Shown: piece by piece, positions 9,508-18,004 of the stretch
Layout: each line of letters starts with the position of its first letter
Position numbering within the stretch: the first letter of the stretch is position 1
Assembly: GCA_965662685.1 (NCBI GenBank)
Contig: CBFIIQ010000014.1
Coordinates: 1 to 62,163 of the forward strand
Origin: Eutrophocola sp965662685
Lineage (GTDB): Bacteria; Pseudomonadota; Gammaproteobacteria; Pseudomonadales; Pseudohongiellaceae
Direction of reading: 5' to 3'
Length of the DNA stretch: 62,163 nt
Position numbers and translations under genes: made by a program
Notes under the pieces: generated by a model
What the model saw: the letters and a program-made list of their open reading frames with translations, nothing else
Database searches by the model: none
Told to the model about the DNA's origin: nothing

Positions 9508-9535
9508 CTTTTTCTTTTATCCTTTTTCCTTTATC
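9508..9535. repeat. Heptanucleotide tandem repeat, CTTTTTC/CTTTATC class
   Basis: Four 7-bp units (CTTTTTC, TTTTATC, CTTTTTC, CTTTATC) end 12 bp from the nadE stop codon. Read in the nadE direction the transcript would carry purine-rich GGATAAA-type repeats right after the gene. Confidence 0.8.
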
Positions 9536-9547
9536 CGCCCTTTTGCC

Positions 9548-11200
9548 TTACTCCCCCAACTTCCAACCTGACGTTATCGGATAGCGCCGGTCCCTGCCAA
9601 AGCCTTTTTTACTGATCCTGACGCCCACAGGTGCCTGACGGCGTTTATATTCATTCAGATCAACGAGTCTTAATACTCGCATAACCGTAGCATGATCAAA
9701 ACCTTTTTCGATGATAGCGTGAGCACTCTCATCACCTTCAATATACAGCTCAAGTATCTGGTCAAGAATCTCATAAGGCGGGAGATTATCTTCATCCACC
9801 TGATCCGGTGCCAGCTCTGCTGACGGAGGGCGCTCAATAATACGAGCGGGTATCATTTCAGCCTGATCATCAGCAGAAACAGAGTTTCTGTAACGCGACA
9901 GGGAATACACCAGCATTTTTGGCACATCCTTGAGAACATCAAAACCACCGGCCATGTCGCCATAAAGAGTTGAATACCCCACCGCCATCTCGCTCTTGTT
10001 ACCGGTTGTAAGAACCAGATATCCCTTTTTATTGGAAATAGCCATCAGGATTACACCGCGACATCTTGCCTGCAGGTTCTGCTCCGTCAGATCTGTCTCT
10101 GTACCGACAAATTCTTCCGCAAGACTGGACATAAAACCTTCATAGATATCTTCAATAGGAATCACCCGATAATTAACGGCAAAATTTTCTGCCTGCCTTG
10201 CCGCATCCTCAATGCTCATATCCGATGTATATTTGAATGGCATCATGACAGCATGCACCTTGTCACTGCCAAGAGCATCAACTGCAATGGCCAGGGTTAA
10301 TGCCGAATCGATACCACCGGAAAGGCCAAGCACAATCCCTGAAAATCCGTTTTTAATCACATAATCATGCAAGCCAAGCACCAGCACCCTGTATATCAGT
10401 GTCTCACTAGCTTCCACAGGTGTGATATCACCTTCTACTATAATGGCGGACTCACCATCATGCTTTATGTGAACGCTTGTCAGACTCTCTGTGCAGGCTG
10501 GAGCGAGCGCCCTGATACTACCATCACCATCAACAGCCATGGAGCAGCCATCAAACACCAGCTCATCCTGGCCCCCTACCAGGTTTACATAAATAATCGG
10601 AATAGCAGCTTCCTGTTGTCTGGCGTGTAATGCATCCAGCCTGCTTTGGTGTTTATCTATATGAAAGGGAGAACCGTTTATATTGATCATGAGTTCCGCA
10701 CCTGCAGTCCTGGCCTGCACCATTGGACCCGGCTGCCAAAGGTCTTCGCAAATAGTGAACCCTGTCGGAATATTTTTGATGTTCAATACGCAGGCTTTGG
10801 ATCCGGCAGAAAAATAACGCTTTTCATCGAAAACCTGGTAATTGGGGAGAATCTGTTTCTTGTAGGTAGTAAGCGTATTGCCCTGGTAAATAACACAAAG
10901 CATATTATAAAGACGCCCCTCTTCCCTGCCGGGGTAGCCAATGACCAGATGGCAATCGAACTTACATTCCCTGATGGCGGCCAGTGCTGACTCGATTCTG
11001 ATATCCAGACTGGCTCTTAACAACAGGTCTTCAGGAGGATATGCCGTAAGCACCAGCTCAGGAAAGACAATCACATCAGGCCGGTCTTCGGCCAGAATCA
11101 TTTCCGTCGTTTTAATGACCAGCTCGGCATTTCCCGGGATGTCACCGACCAGTGGATTCACCTGGGCCATTACTACTTTCAGGGTATTATGATTTGCCAT
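9548..11200 (-). CDS. nadE: Glutamine-dependent NAD+ synthetase
   Basis: A 550-residue two-domain enzyme making NAD+ from deamido-NAD+, ATP and glutamine. The N-terminal nitrilase-type glutaminase has the triad E48 (PELVLTAYPPE), K114/K115 (TYKKQILPNY) and C151 (TICEDLW). The synthetase domain starts near 265, with the PP-loop SGGIDSA at 294-300. Length fits the short glutamine-dependent class. The ATG at 11200 starts MANHNTLKVVMAQVNP, with the domain beginning at once. It is divergent from the small PP0621-type gene. Confidence 0.95.
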   Translation of the reverse strand: MANHNTLKVVMAQVNPLVGDIPGNAELVIKTTEMILAEDRPDVIVFPELVLTAYPPEDLLLRASLDIRIESALAAIRECKFDCHLVIGYPGREEGRLYNMLCVIYQGNTLTTYKKQILPNYQVFDEKRYFSAGSKACVLNIKNIPTGFTICEDLWQPGPMVQARTAGAELMININGSPFHIDKHQSRLDALHARQQEAAIPIIYVNLVGGQDELVFDGCSMAVDGDGSIRALAPACTESLTSVHIKHDGESAIIVEGDITPVEASETLIYRVLVLGLHDYVIKNGFSGIVLGLSGGIDSALTLAIAVDALGSDKVHAVMMPFKYTSDMSIEDAARQAENFAVNYRVIPIEDIYEGFMSSLAEEFVGTETDLTEQNLQARCRGVILMAISNKKGYLVLTTGNKSEMAVGYSTLYGDMAGGFDVLKDVPKMLVYSLSRYRNSVSADDQAEMIPARIIERPPSAELAPDQVDEDNLPPYEILDQILELYIEGDESAHAIIEKGFDHATVMRVLRLVDLNEYKRRQAPVGVRISKKGFGRDRRYPITSGWKLGE

Positions 11201-11403
11201 GGATGGGGATTTTAAAAACCTGTTTTACAGTAAAAGCGTATAATAATTTTGACATCTGCAGGATGCCAGCCAAAAACCATTTAAAGACATTAAAAGACTT
11301 TAAAAGAAAAATGCAAAGGCATGTGCACCTGAGCAGCCTCTATGGATATTGTCATACAGGTACGGTATTGTCTGCCTCCATGCACTCATTATAAAGAATT
11401 TTT

Positions 11404-11646
11404 ATGGGATTAATCAGACTCGCTATTTTTGCTGTTGTGATCTGGATGTTCTGGAGACTGATCAAGAACTTCCTTGCCAAGCAGGCAAAAATGAATAAGA
11501 AAGAAGCCGACAAACTGGAGCAGGGCAATATAGTGCTTTGCGAGTTTTGCTCGGTTCATGTGCCAGAAAAAAAGGCTGTATGCCATGAAAAACTATGGTT
11601 TTGCTGCGAAAAACATAAAGAAAACTATCTTTCCGGTGATGACTGA
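11404..11646 (+). CDS. PP0621-family small membrane-anchored zinc-site protein
   Basis: The 80-residue product has an N-terminal membrane helix (LIRLAIFAVVIWMFWRLI), a basic/charged linker, and a C-terminal cysteine cluster (CEFCSVHVP, then AVCHEKLWFCCEKH). The cluster probably binds a metal. This matches the PP0621 family found beside pilS or nadE in pseudomonads; its function is not known. It precedes pilS by 77 bp on the same strand. Confidence 0.8.
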   Translation: MGLIRLAIFAVVIWMFWRLIKNFLAKQAKMNKKEADKLEQGNIVLCEFCSVHVPEKKAVCHEKLWFCCEKHKENYLSGDD

Positions 11647-11723
11647 TTACATCCATCTATTTGCAGGCAGGGCATTTGCCTGCACCAAAAGCCTCCCTTT
11701 TGAGTCTTCCATAATTTTTCCCC

Positions 11724-13355
11724 ATGCCTTTCACTAAGAACAAAACGGACTCTTCTCTGGAAAATCTGGCTCAACAGCAAGATCAGCGGGTCTTTGATGT
11801 TTACAATATCTACCGCTTTGTCCTGTCATTAATCCTGCTGACCAGCTTTTTCTTCAGATCATTAACCTCAACACTTGGCACTATAAACCCTGATCTGTTT
11901 GTTAACATTGTTGTTATTTACCTGGTATTTAATGTCATTGTTTTCTTCCGTGTACTACTGCCCAAAAACAAAGGCCTGCTGACTTCGCAATTCATCAGCA
12001 TTATTCTCATTGATATAGTCTTCCTGATACTCATCAGCTATACCTGTGGTGGTGTAAGCAGCGGAATGGCCAACCTGCTTATCGTACCGGTAGCTGCCGG
12101 TAGTCTCTTGTTTCGCTCCAGACTTAGTACTTTTTTCGCTGCGGTGGGCTCCATCCTCGCTATCTATAGTGAGGTTTATCTTTATCTGATTATTGATGAA
12201 GGCATTGTCTATTTTGTCCAGGCCGGCCTGCTGGGATTCAGTTTGTTTGCGGTATCAGAATCACTCCAGTACCTCGGTGGAAAAATCAGGCAAAACGAAC
12301 TGCTTGCTCAACAGCAGGCTAAAAACATCAAATCACTGCAGGAAATGAACAACCAGATTATCGAACGCATGCATACCGGCATTCTGGTGGTAACACCGGA
12401 AGGGATGATTCTTACCATTAATGTTGCCGCCAACCGTTTTCTTCAGCTTGCAGATGGTGAAAATAATAGTGAAGGGTCACGCTTACCCCGAATTCTTTTG
12501 TCACAGCTCCAGCAATGGATAAGTGATAACAATATAGAGTTACCTCCCTTTCGCCTGAATGAAACCTCTACTGATCTGCAGGCAAATTTCTCCTATCTAA
12601 ATCCTGGGGCAGATTCCAATATTCTTATTTTCATCGAAGATTTTTCTCTGCTAACCAGTCGTGCACAACAATTGAAAATGATGTCCCTGGGTCGCATCAC
12701 TGCAAGCATTGCTCATGAAGTTCGAAATCCGCTTGGGGCAATATCCCATGCCAGCCAACTACTAAACGAATCTGAGGAAATCAAGGAAGCTGATCAGCGT
12801 TTACTGGAAATAATTACTAACCACTCAGAACGGGTAAACAGAATAATTGAAAGTATCCTCGACTTATCCCGCAATAAGGCCGAGGACATGGCGCGGCTTC
12901 CCATACTGGACTGGCTGAATCAGTTTGTTACAAAGTTCACCAATTCAATGGCAGTACCTATAGACATAGAATGTGACGTTTCACCGAAAGACATGGCTGT
13001 ATTTTTTAATAGCGGACAATTGGAACAGGTGCTTACCAATCTGTGTGAAAACGGATTGCGTTATAGTGAAAAGAAAACCGGATTGAGGCATCTCAATATT
13101 GAAGTGAAAAAAAGCGAAATAGATGGAAATCCTGAAATGTATATCATGGATGACGGGAAAGGTATTTCCGAGGAATTTAAAGTGCAGATCTTCGAGCCTT
13201 TTTTTACAACTGAACAGTCAGGTACTGGCCTCGGCCTATTTATTTGTCGGGAAATATGCGACGCTAACCGTGCACGTTTGTCCTATCAGTCTAGCTACAA
13301 GGGTAAGAGCACATTCCAGATAAACTTTGCCAACCCTGACAGGAATTTGGTCTGA
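11724..13355 (+). CDS. pilS: Sensor histidine kinase PilS
   Basis: A 543-residue inner-membrane kinase, with six hydrophobic segments in the first 180 residues and then a PAS-like domain (IIERMHTGILVVTPEG, near 210). The HisKA box AHEVRNPLGAISHA carries the phospho-accepting His331. An ATPase domain follows, with NGLRYS, DDGKGI and GTGLGLF. In pseudomonads PilS senses pilin in the membrane and controls pilA expression through PilR, which follows directly here. No pilin gene is in the window. Confidence 0.9.
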   Translation: MPFTKNKTDSSLENLAQQQDQRVFDVYNIYRFVLSLILLTSFFFRSLTSTLGTINPDLFVNIVVIYLVFNVIVFFRVLLPKNKGLLTSQFISIILIDIVFLILISYTCGGVSSGMANLLIVPVAAGSLLFRSRLSTFFAAVGSILAIYSEVYLYLIIDEGIVYFVQAGLLGFSLFAVSESLQYLGGKIRQNELLAQQQAKNIKSLQEMNNQIIERMHTGILVVTPEGMILTINVAANRFLQLADGENNSEGSRLPRILLSQLQQWISDNNIELPPFRLNETSTDLQANFSYLNPGADSNILIFIEDFSLLTSRAQQLKMMSLGRITASIAHEVRNPLGAISHASQLLNESEEIKEADQRLLEIITNHSERVNRIIESILDLSRNKAEDMARLPILDWLNQFVTKFTNSMAVPIDIECDVSPKDMAVFFNSGQLEQVLTNLCENGLRYSEKKTGLRHLNIEVKKSEIDGNPEMYIMDDGKGISEEFKVQIFEPFFTTEQSGTGLGLFICREICDANRARLSYQSSYKGKSTFQINFANPDRNLV

Positions 13356-13441
13356 TTCGGACTTAATGCCCGGGACAAATTTATAGCTTAACCTAGCAGA
13401 CACCGGTCCATAATTTGATACATAAGTTGATACATCCAAAC

Positions 13442-14878
13442 ATGAGCCACAAAGTATTAATCGTTGATGATGAACCTGATATCAGGGAGCTTCTGGAAAT
13501 CACTCTGGGGCGAATGGATCTCTCAACCCTATCCGCAAGTAATCTTGAAGAAGCCAGAAACCACCTTAACACTAATGATTTTCACCTGTGTCTGACCGAC
13601 ATGAAATTACCAGACGGCAATGGCATTGAACTGGTTCAGGAAATTCAGAGTGATTACCCGCATATTCCTGTTGCGGTAATAACCGCCCATGGCAGTACCG
13701 AAACAGCAATCAGCGCACTGAAATCCGGGGCTTTCGACTTCGTCTCCAAGCCCGTAGACATTCGAAAATTACGCGAAATGGTTAGCACTGCGCTGAAACT
13801 GGAACATGAATTGCCCGCTAAAGCTGAGCAAATACCTGACACCCAGCTCAACATTGTCGGTGCTTCCGTGCAAATCTCCAAATTAAGAGAACAAATCATC
13901 AAACTGGCCCGCAGCCAGGCGCCTGTTTTTATCAGTGGTGAATCCGGTAGCGGAAAAGAGCTGGTAGCAAGAGCCATTCATGCCCAGGGGCCACGGCGTG
14001 ATAAAGATTTTGTACCAATTAACTGTGGCGCCATTCCTACCGAACTTATGGAGAGTGAATTTTTTGGTCATAAGAAAGGCAGTTTTACCGGCGCCCACAG
14101 TGACAAGCCCGGATTATTCCAGGTTGCTGATGGTGGTAGCCTTTTCCTTGATGAAATTGCCGATTTACCGCTACATATGCAGGTTAAATTACTCAGGGCA
14201 ATACAGGAAAAATCGATTCGACCGGTTGGTTCAGAAACTGAAATCCCTGTTGATGTGCGCCTGATTAGCGCAACTCATAAAAACCTTTCGCGAGAAGTTG
14301 AACAGGGAAATTTGCGTCAGGATCTTTATTACCGAATTAATGTTATCGAACTCAAAGTCCCCAGTTTAAGAAAGCACAAGGATGATATTCCTCAACTGGC
14401 CGCCCACTACCTGGACATATTAGCCAGGGAAAATCACCTGGAAAAAGTCACTATCTCTGAAGAGGCTATTTCACGCCTGCAGTCCTATAGTTTTCCGGGC
14501 AATGTCAGGGAACTGGAGAATATATTGCAGCGCTCTCTCGCCATGGCTGAAAATAATTCAATTCAGGTGGTTGATCTTCCTGAATTGAATCCAGATGCAG
14601 GAGAACATCCTGAGGCTTCTGAAAGTGTATTGGATAACACGCCACCGAAGCCGGAGAACGTTGAAACTTCAGCGAACATTGAGAACATGGGGTATTTAGA
14701 GAAAAAACTTGAAAACAGTGAAGACTTTTCCCTGGAAAAATATCTCGAAGAAATTGAAACGATTGCCATTAAAAAGGCGCTGGAAGAAACCCGCTGGAAT
14801 AAAACCGCTGCTGCCAAAAAACTGGGAATGACCTTCAGGTCTTTCCGCTATCGACTTAAAAAACTCAATATCGATTAA
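13442..14878 (+). CDS. pilR: Sigma-54-dependent response regulator PilR
   Basis: The 478-residue regulator has a receiver domain (D9, D10, phospho-accepting D53 in LTDMKLPDG). It also has an AAA+ domain, with Walker A GESGSGKE near 165, the sigma-54 contact loop GSFTGA at 213-218 and SLFLDEIADLP as Walker B. A Fis-type HTH lies at the C terminus (NKTAAAKKLGMTFRSFRYRL). The loop has Ser in place of the usual Ala of GAFTGA. ATG 13442 is preferred because the receiver domain starts there; an upstream in-frame TTG (13415) has no support. Its stop is 4 bp inside the 3' end of the convergent ispH. Confidence 0.92.
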   Translation: MSHKVLIVDDEPDIRELLEITLGRMDLSTLSASNLEEARNHLNTNDFHLCLTDMKLPDGNGIELVQEIQSDYPHIPVAVITAHGSTETAISALKSGAFDFVSKPVDIRKLREMVSTALKLEHELPAKAEQIPDTQLNIVGASVQISKLREQIIKLARSQAPVFISGESGSGKELVARAIHAQGPRRDKDFVPINCGAIPTELMESEFFGHKKGSFTGAHSDKPGLFQVADGGSLFLDEIADLPLHMQVKLLRAIQEKSIRPVGSETEIPVDVRLISATHKNLSREVEQGNLRQDLYYRINVIELKVPSLRKHKDDIPQLAAHYLDILARENHLEKVTISEEAISRLQSYSFPGNVRELENILQRSLAMAENNSIQVVDLPELNPDAGEHPEASESVLDNTPPKPENVETSANIENMGYLEKKLENSEDFSLEKYLEEIETIAIKKALEETRWNKTAAAKKLGMTFRSFRYRLKKLNID

Positions 14879-15864
14879 AAAACCTTCAACTCTCTGGGCA
14901 TGGAAAAAACTATATTTTCCTCTACGCCATGCATTTCTTTTGGCTCTTGCCCACCCATTTCAACAAGTCTTTGAATTACTTCCTTAACCAGCACTTCCGG
15001 GGCTGATGCACCGGCTGTAACGCCTACTGCATATTTACCATTAAACCAGCTTTCCTTAATCTCACCGGCATGGTCTATCAGGTAAGCCTCACTGCCCATC
15101 CGTTCCGCCAGTTCCTTTAAGCGATTGGAATTTGAGGAGTTGGGAGAACCAACCACCAGCACCAGATCATTCTCCAGGGCCAGTTGCTTGACTGCATCCT
15201 GGCGGTTCTGGGTGGCATAACAGATATCCTTTTTACGCGGTCCTGCAATATTGGGAAAACGTTTTTGCAGGGCATCAATGATACGGGCTGTATCATCCAT
15301 CGAAAGCGTTGTCTGGGTCACGTATGCAAGATTATTGTTATCCTTAACGACAAGATTCTGTACATCTTTCTCAGATTCCACCAAATAGATACAACCGCCA
15401 TTACTGGTATCGTACTGTCCCATGGTGCCTTCTACTTCCGGGTGAAAGGCATGACCAATGAGAATACACTCGCGCCCTGCATTACTGTACTTGACCACTT
15501 CCAGATGGACTTTCGTCACCAGTGGACAAGTTGCATCAAATACCCGCAGACCAAGATCATCCGCTTCGTCTTTTACATGTTGTGATACACCATGGGCACT
15601 GAAAATGACAATAGAGGGGTTATTTTCAGCGTCTTGCGAAGGAACGTCTGCTAATTCGTCCACAAAAATAGCGCCACGATTGCGCAGAGACTGAACCACA
15701 GTTTTGTTATGCACAACTTCATGGCGAACATAAATGGGTGGACCATAGATATCCAGAGCCCGATTAACAATATCGATAGCTCGATCAACCCCGGCACAGA
15801 ATCCTCGCGGGTTAGCCAGGTTGATGAGTAATGAATTTACCGCTGAATTGTCTGCTGCGTTCAT
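14875..15864 (-). CDS. ispH: 4-hydroxy-3-methylbut-2-enyl diphosphate reductase
   Basis: The last enzyme of the MEP isoprenoid pathway, an iron-sulfur reductase giving IPP and DMAPP. The three cluster cysteines are visible: C23 in NPRGFCAG, one in DATCPLV and one in DICYATQNRQ. Substrate histidines lie in EVVHNKTVV and GHAFHPEVEGT. The start at 15864 gives 329 residues, near the family norm. A longer reading from 15969 would overlap fkpB and adds unrelated residues. It follows fkpB by about 20 bp in the conserved ribF-lspA-fkpB-ispH order. Confidence 0.93.
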   Translation of the reverse strand: MNAADNSAVNSLLINLANPRGFCAGVDRAIDIVNRALDIYGPPIYVRHEVVHNKTVVQSLRNRGAIFVDELADVPSQDAENNPSIVIFSAHGVSQHVKDEADDLGLRVFDATCPLVTKVHLEVVKYSNAGRECILIGHAFHPEVEGTMGQYDTSNGGCIYLVESEKDVQNLVVKDNNNLAYVTQTTLSMDDTARIIDALQKRFPNIAGPRKKDICYATQNRQDAVKQLALENDLVLVVGSPNSSNSNRLKELAERMGSEAYLIDHAGEIKESWFNGKYAVGVTAGASAPEVLVKEVIQRLVEMGGQEPKEMHGVEENIVFSMPRELKVF

Positions 15865-15883
15865 GGTTTTCTGTTGCCCTGGT

Positions 15884-16426
15884 TCAAAGTGAAGATTCAA
15901 TGGGGGATACCCCATGAATTTTGACTCGAAACTGAATATCCCTGCCAGCCAGTGGGTGATTGAAATCAATCTCTACCTTATCAGCATCAAATTTGCTGAT
16001 CATACCCGGCTGTTCATTTCCGCCACTGTCAGTGAAGTTTATCATCAGTCCAGTCTCCATCATTAAATCTGCTGGAAACCTGTAACGCGGAAAGCTATGA
16101 ATATTTTCTTCCCGTGGCTGCCCAAAGGCCTTAAGAGCGGGGATTAGCTGTGTTTTTTCTTCCCCGGCGCGCATACCAAACATGGCCAGTTCAAATCCTG
16201 GCAGCAAATTGCCATCACCCACGTTAAACCGGGCTGGTGCCTGTTCAAAATTACTGTCGATGATTTCGCCCTGTGCCAGGGCAAGTTCAAAATTCAGGGT
16301 CACCTGCTTTCCCGGCCCCACTTGATCATCGGTATAGTCTGCCAGCTCGTGGACAGTTGCAGGTGTCTGTTCGACATCAGATTCCCGAGCAGCGAGCGTT
16401 ATATCAGTAAGTGTAATTTTTTCCAT
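15884..16426 (-). CDS. fkpB: FKBP-type peptidyl-prolyl isomerase (FkpB/SlpA)
   Basis: A 180-residue SlyD-like FKBP domain with VTLNFELALAQGEIIDSNFEQ, the GDGNLLPGFELAMFGM core and a flap insert. It would catalyse proline isomerisation in protein folding. It has a roughly 35-residue N-terminal extension ahead of the FKBP fold compared with the E. coli protein. ATG 16426 lies 16 bp after the lspA stop. A start at 16465 would overlap lspA by 23 bp. The genomic position between lspA and ispH supports the name. Confidence 0.88.
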   Translation of the reverse strand: MEKITLTDITLAARESDVEQTPATVHELADYTDDQVGPGKQVTLNFELALAQGEIIDSNFEQAPARFNVGDGNLLPGFELAMFGMRAGEEKTQLIPALKAFGQPREENIHSFPRYRFPADLMMETGLMINFTDSGGNEQPGMISKFDADKVEIDFNHPLAGRDIQFRVKIHGVSPIESSL

Positions 16427-16442
16427 GGTATAGAAACCGATC

Positions 16443-16964
16443 TCAGGTTGCGGTATTGGCGCCACTGGATTGCCTGTAATCCAGAAAAATATCGAGAATC
16501 ATCAAAGCGGCACCGATACTGATGGCTGCATCCGCAATATTAAAAGTAGCAAAACGATAGTCCATAAAATAAAGACTTATAAAATCGATGACATAACCCG
16601 CCAGCATCCGGTCAATCAAATTACCCACGGCACCGCCCAGAATAAGCGCCAGTGCAAACCCGAGAAGCCTCTGGGTTTTCGGTAATTTAATCAACCAGCC
16701 CACCAGGAACACGCTGACTGCAAAAGAGATTCCGGTCAGAAGCCAGCGCTGCCAGCCACCGGCGTCGTTGAGAAAACTGAAGGCTGCCCCCCGATTATAG
16801 GCAAGCAACAAATCAAACCCCGGAAAAACTGTTACCGGCACATGCTCTGTCAGATTGTTATTACTTACGAACTTACTTACCTGATCGACCACTACGATCA
16901 GTCCGGAAATGCTGAATAAGGCAATCAAGCTGAAGGCGCGCTCTGAAGCTTTCTTACTTTCCAT
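16443..16964 (-). CDS. lspA: Lipoprotein signal peptidase II
   Basis: A 173-residue inner-membrane aspartyl protease with four helices that cleaves the signal peptides of prolipoproteins. The catalytic aspartates lie in NLIDRMLAGYVIDFI and FATFNIADAAI; the conserved NRGAAFSFL segment is also present. It follows ribF by 21 bp with no ileS between, unlike the usual pseudomonad order. Confidence 0.95.
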   Translation of the reverse strand: MESKKASERAFSLIALFSISGLIVVVDQVSKFVSNNNLTEHVPVTVFPGFDLLLAYNRGAAFSFLNDAGGWQRWLLTGISFAVSVFLVGWLIKLPKTQRLLGFALALILGGAVGNLIDRMLAGYVIDFISLYFMDYRFATFNIADAAISIGAALMILDIFLDYRQSSGANTAT

Positions 16965-16985
16965 GATTTACGCGTCCCTGAACGC

Positions 16986-17924
16986 TCATGCTGATTGCAG
17001 ATCTTGCAATGATTGCCGGGCCTGTTCGATATCAAGCACCATCTGTTGCTTCATGCTTTCCAGATCAGGGAATTTAATTTCATCCCGGATTTTTTTGACA
17101 AAGGAAACCACCAGGCGTTCATCATAAATATTTTTATCGAAATCAAAAATATTTACTTCCAGTTTAGCTATATCGCTGTTTTCCACGGTCGGGTTAAAGC
17201 CAATACTGGCTATGCCCTGCAAGGTTTCACCTTCAAATTCAACGAGCACACTGAAAATACCATGAAGCGGAAGCCTGCGGCCTTGCAGATTAATATTGGC
17301 AGTAGGTATTCCCAATTCGCGACCAAGTTTTTTCCCGGTCTCCACCAGGCCGCTTACACTATAATAACGTCCAAGCAAGGAGCGAACCTGTTCACAATCT
17401 CCCTGCTCGAGACAATTTCTGACCAGTGTACTGCTGACCCGATGCCCCGCATACTTGAAGGGAACCTCCCGAATAACCTCAAACCCCAATTCAATTCCTT
17501 TTTCCTGCAGTAATCGAAAATCTCCTTTGCGATTTTTGCCAAAGCGAAAGTCATCACCCACTATTATTGCTTTCACACCCAGCCCTTCAATAAGGAATTG
17601 ATCAATAAAGGCTTTCGGCGCCTGATTACAAAGCGCATTGTCAAAAGTCATACGAAAAACTGCGCTGATCCCGAAAGAAAGCAGGTAATCGACCTTCTCC
17701 TGAAACGGAGTCAGACGCGGCGCAGCATTGGCAGCAGAGAAAAATTCTTCCGGGTGAGGTTCACTAACGATGACAACAGCTGGCAAGCCCCTGGCCGCAG
17801 CAGTACGACACAGGGTTTTCAGCACATGCTGGTGACCAATATGCATACCATCATATTTGCCTATGGTGGCAACACATCCGTCATGGACTGAGCGGAAAGA
17901 TGGGAAATCAGAAAAAACACTCAT
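16986..17924 (-). CDS. ribF: Bifunctional riboflavin kinase / FAD synthetase
   Basis: The 312-residue enzyme makes FMN and then FAD. The N-terminal adenylyltransferase carries GKYDGMHIGHQHVL (usually GNFDGVHLGHQ) and a FRFGKNRKGD motif. The C-terminal kinase domain shows GRELGIPTANINL and GIASIGFNPTVE. It belongs to the minus-strand set running toward lspA, 80 bp downstream of murJ. No FMN riboswitch is visible upstream. Confidence 0.94.
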   Translation of the reverse strand: MSVFSDFPSFRSVHDGCVATIGKYDGMHIGHQHVLKTLCRTAAARGLPAVVIVSEPHPEEFFSAANAAPRLTPFQEKVDYLLSFGISAVFRMTFDNALCNQAPKAFIDQFLIEGLGVKAIIVGDDFRFGKNRKGDFRLLQEKGIELGFEVIREVPFKYAGHRVSSTLVRNCLEQGDCEQVRSLLGRYYSVSGLVETGKKLGRELGIPTANINLQGRRLPLHGIFSVLVEFEGETLQGIASIGFNPTVENSDIAKLEVNIFDFDKNIYDERLVVSFVKKIRDEIKFPDLESMKQQMVLDIEQARQSLQDLQSA

Positions 17925-18004
17925 GGCATCTGCTTGTTAACAAAAAGCCGACTATTATATGTCAGTGCGGCGAGCTGATACATCAAGAATGTCCAAACAC
18001 GTTT

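Noticed and set aside
17925..18004. FMN riboswitch upstream of ribF
   Set aside because: Only 80 bp between murJ and ribF and no RFN-element motifs visible.
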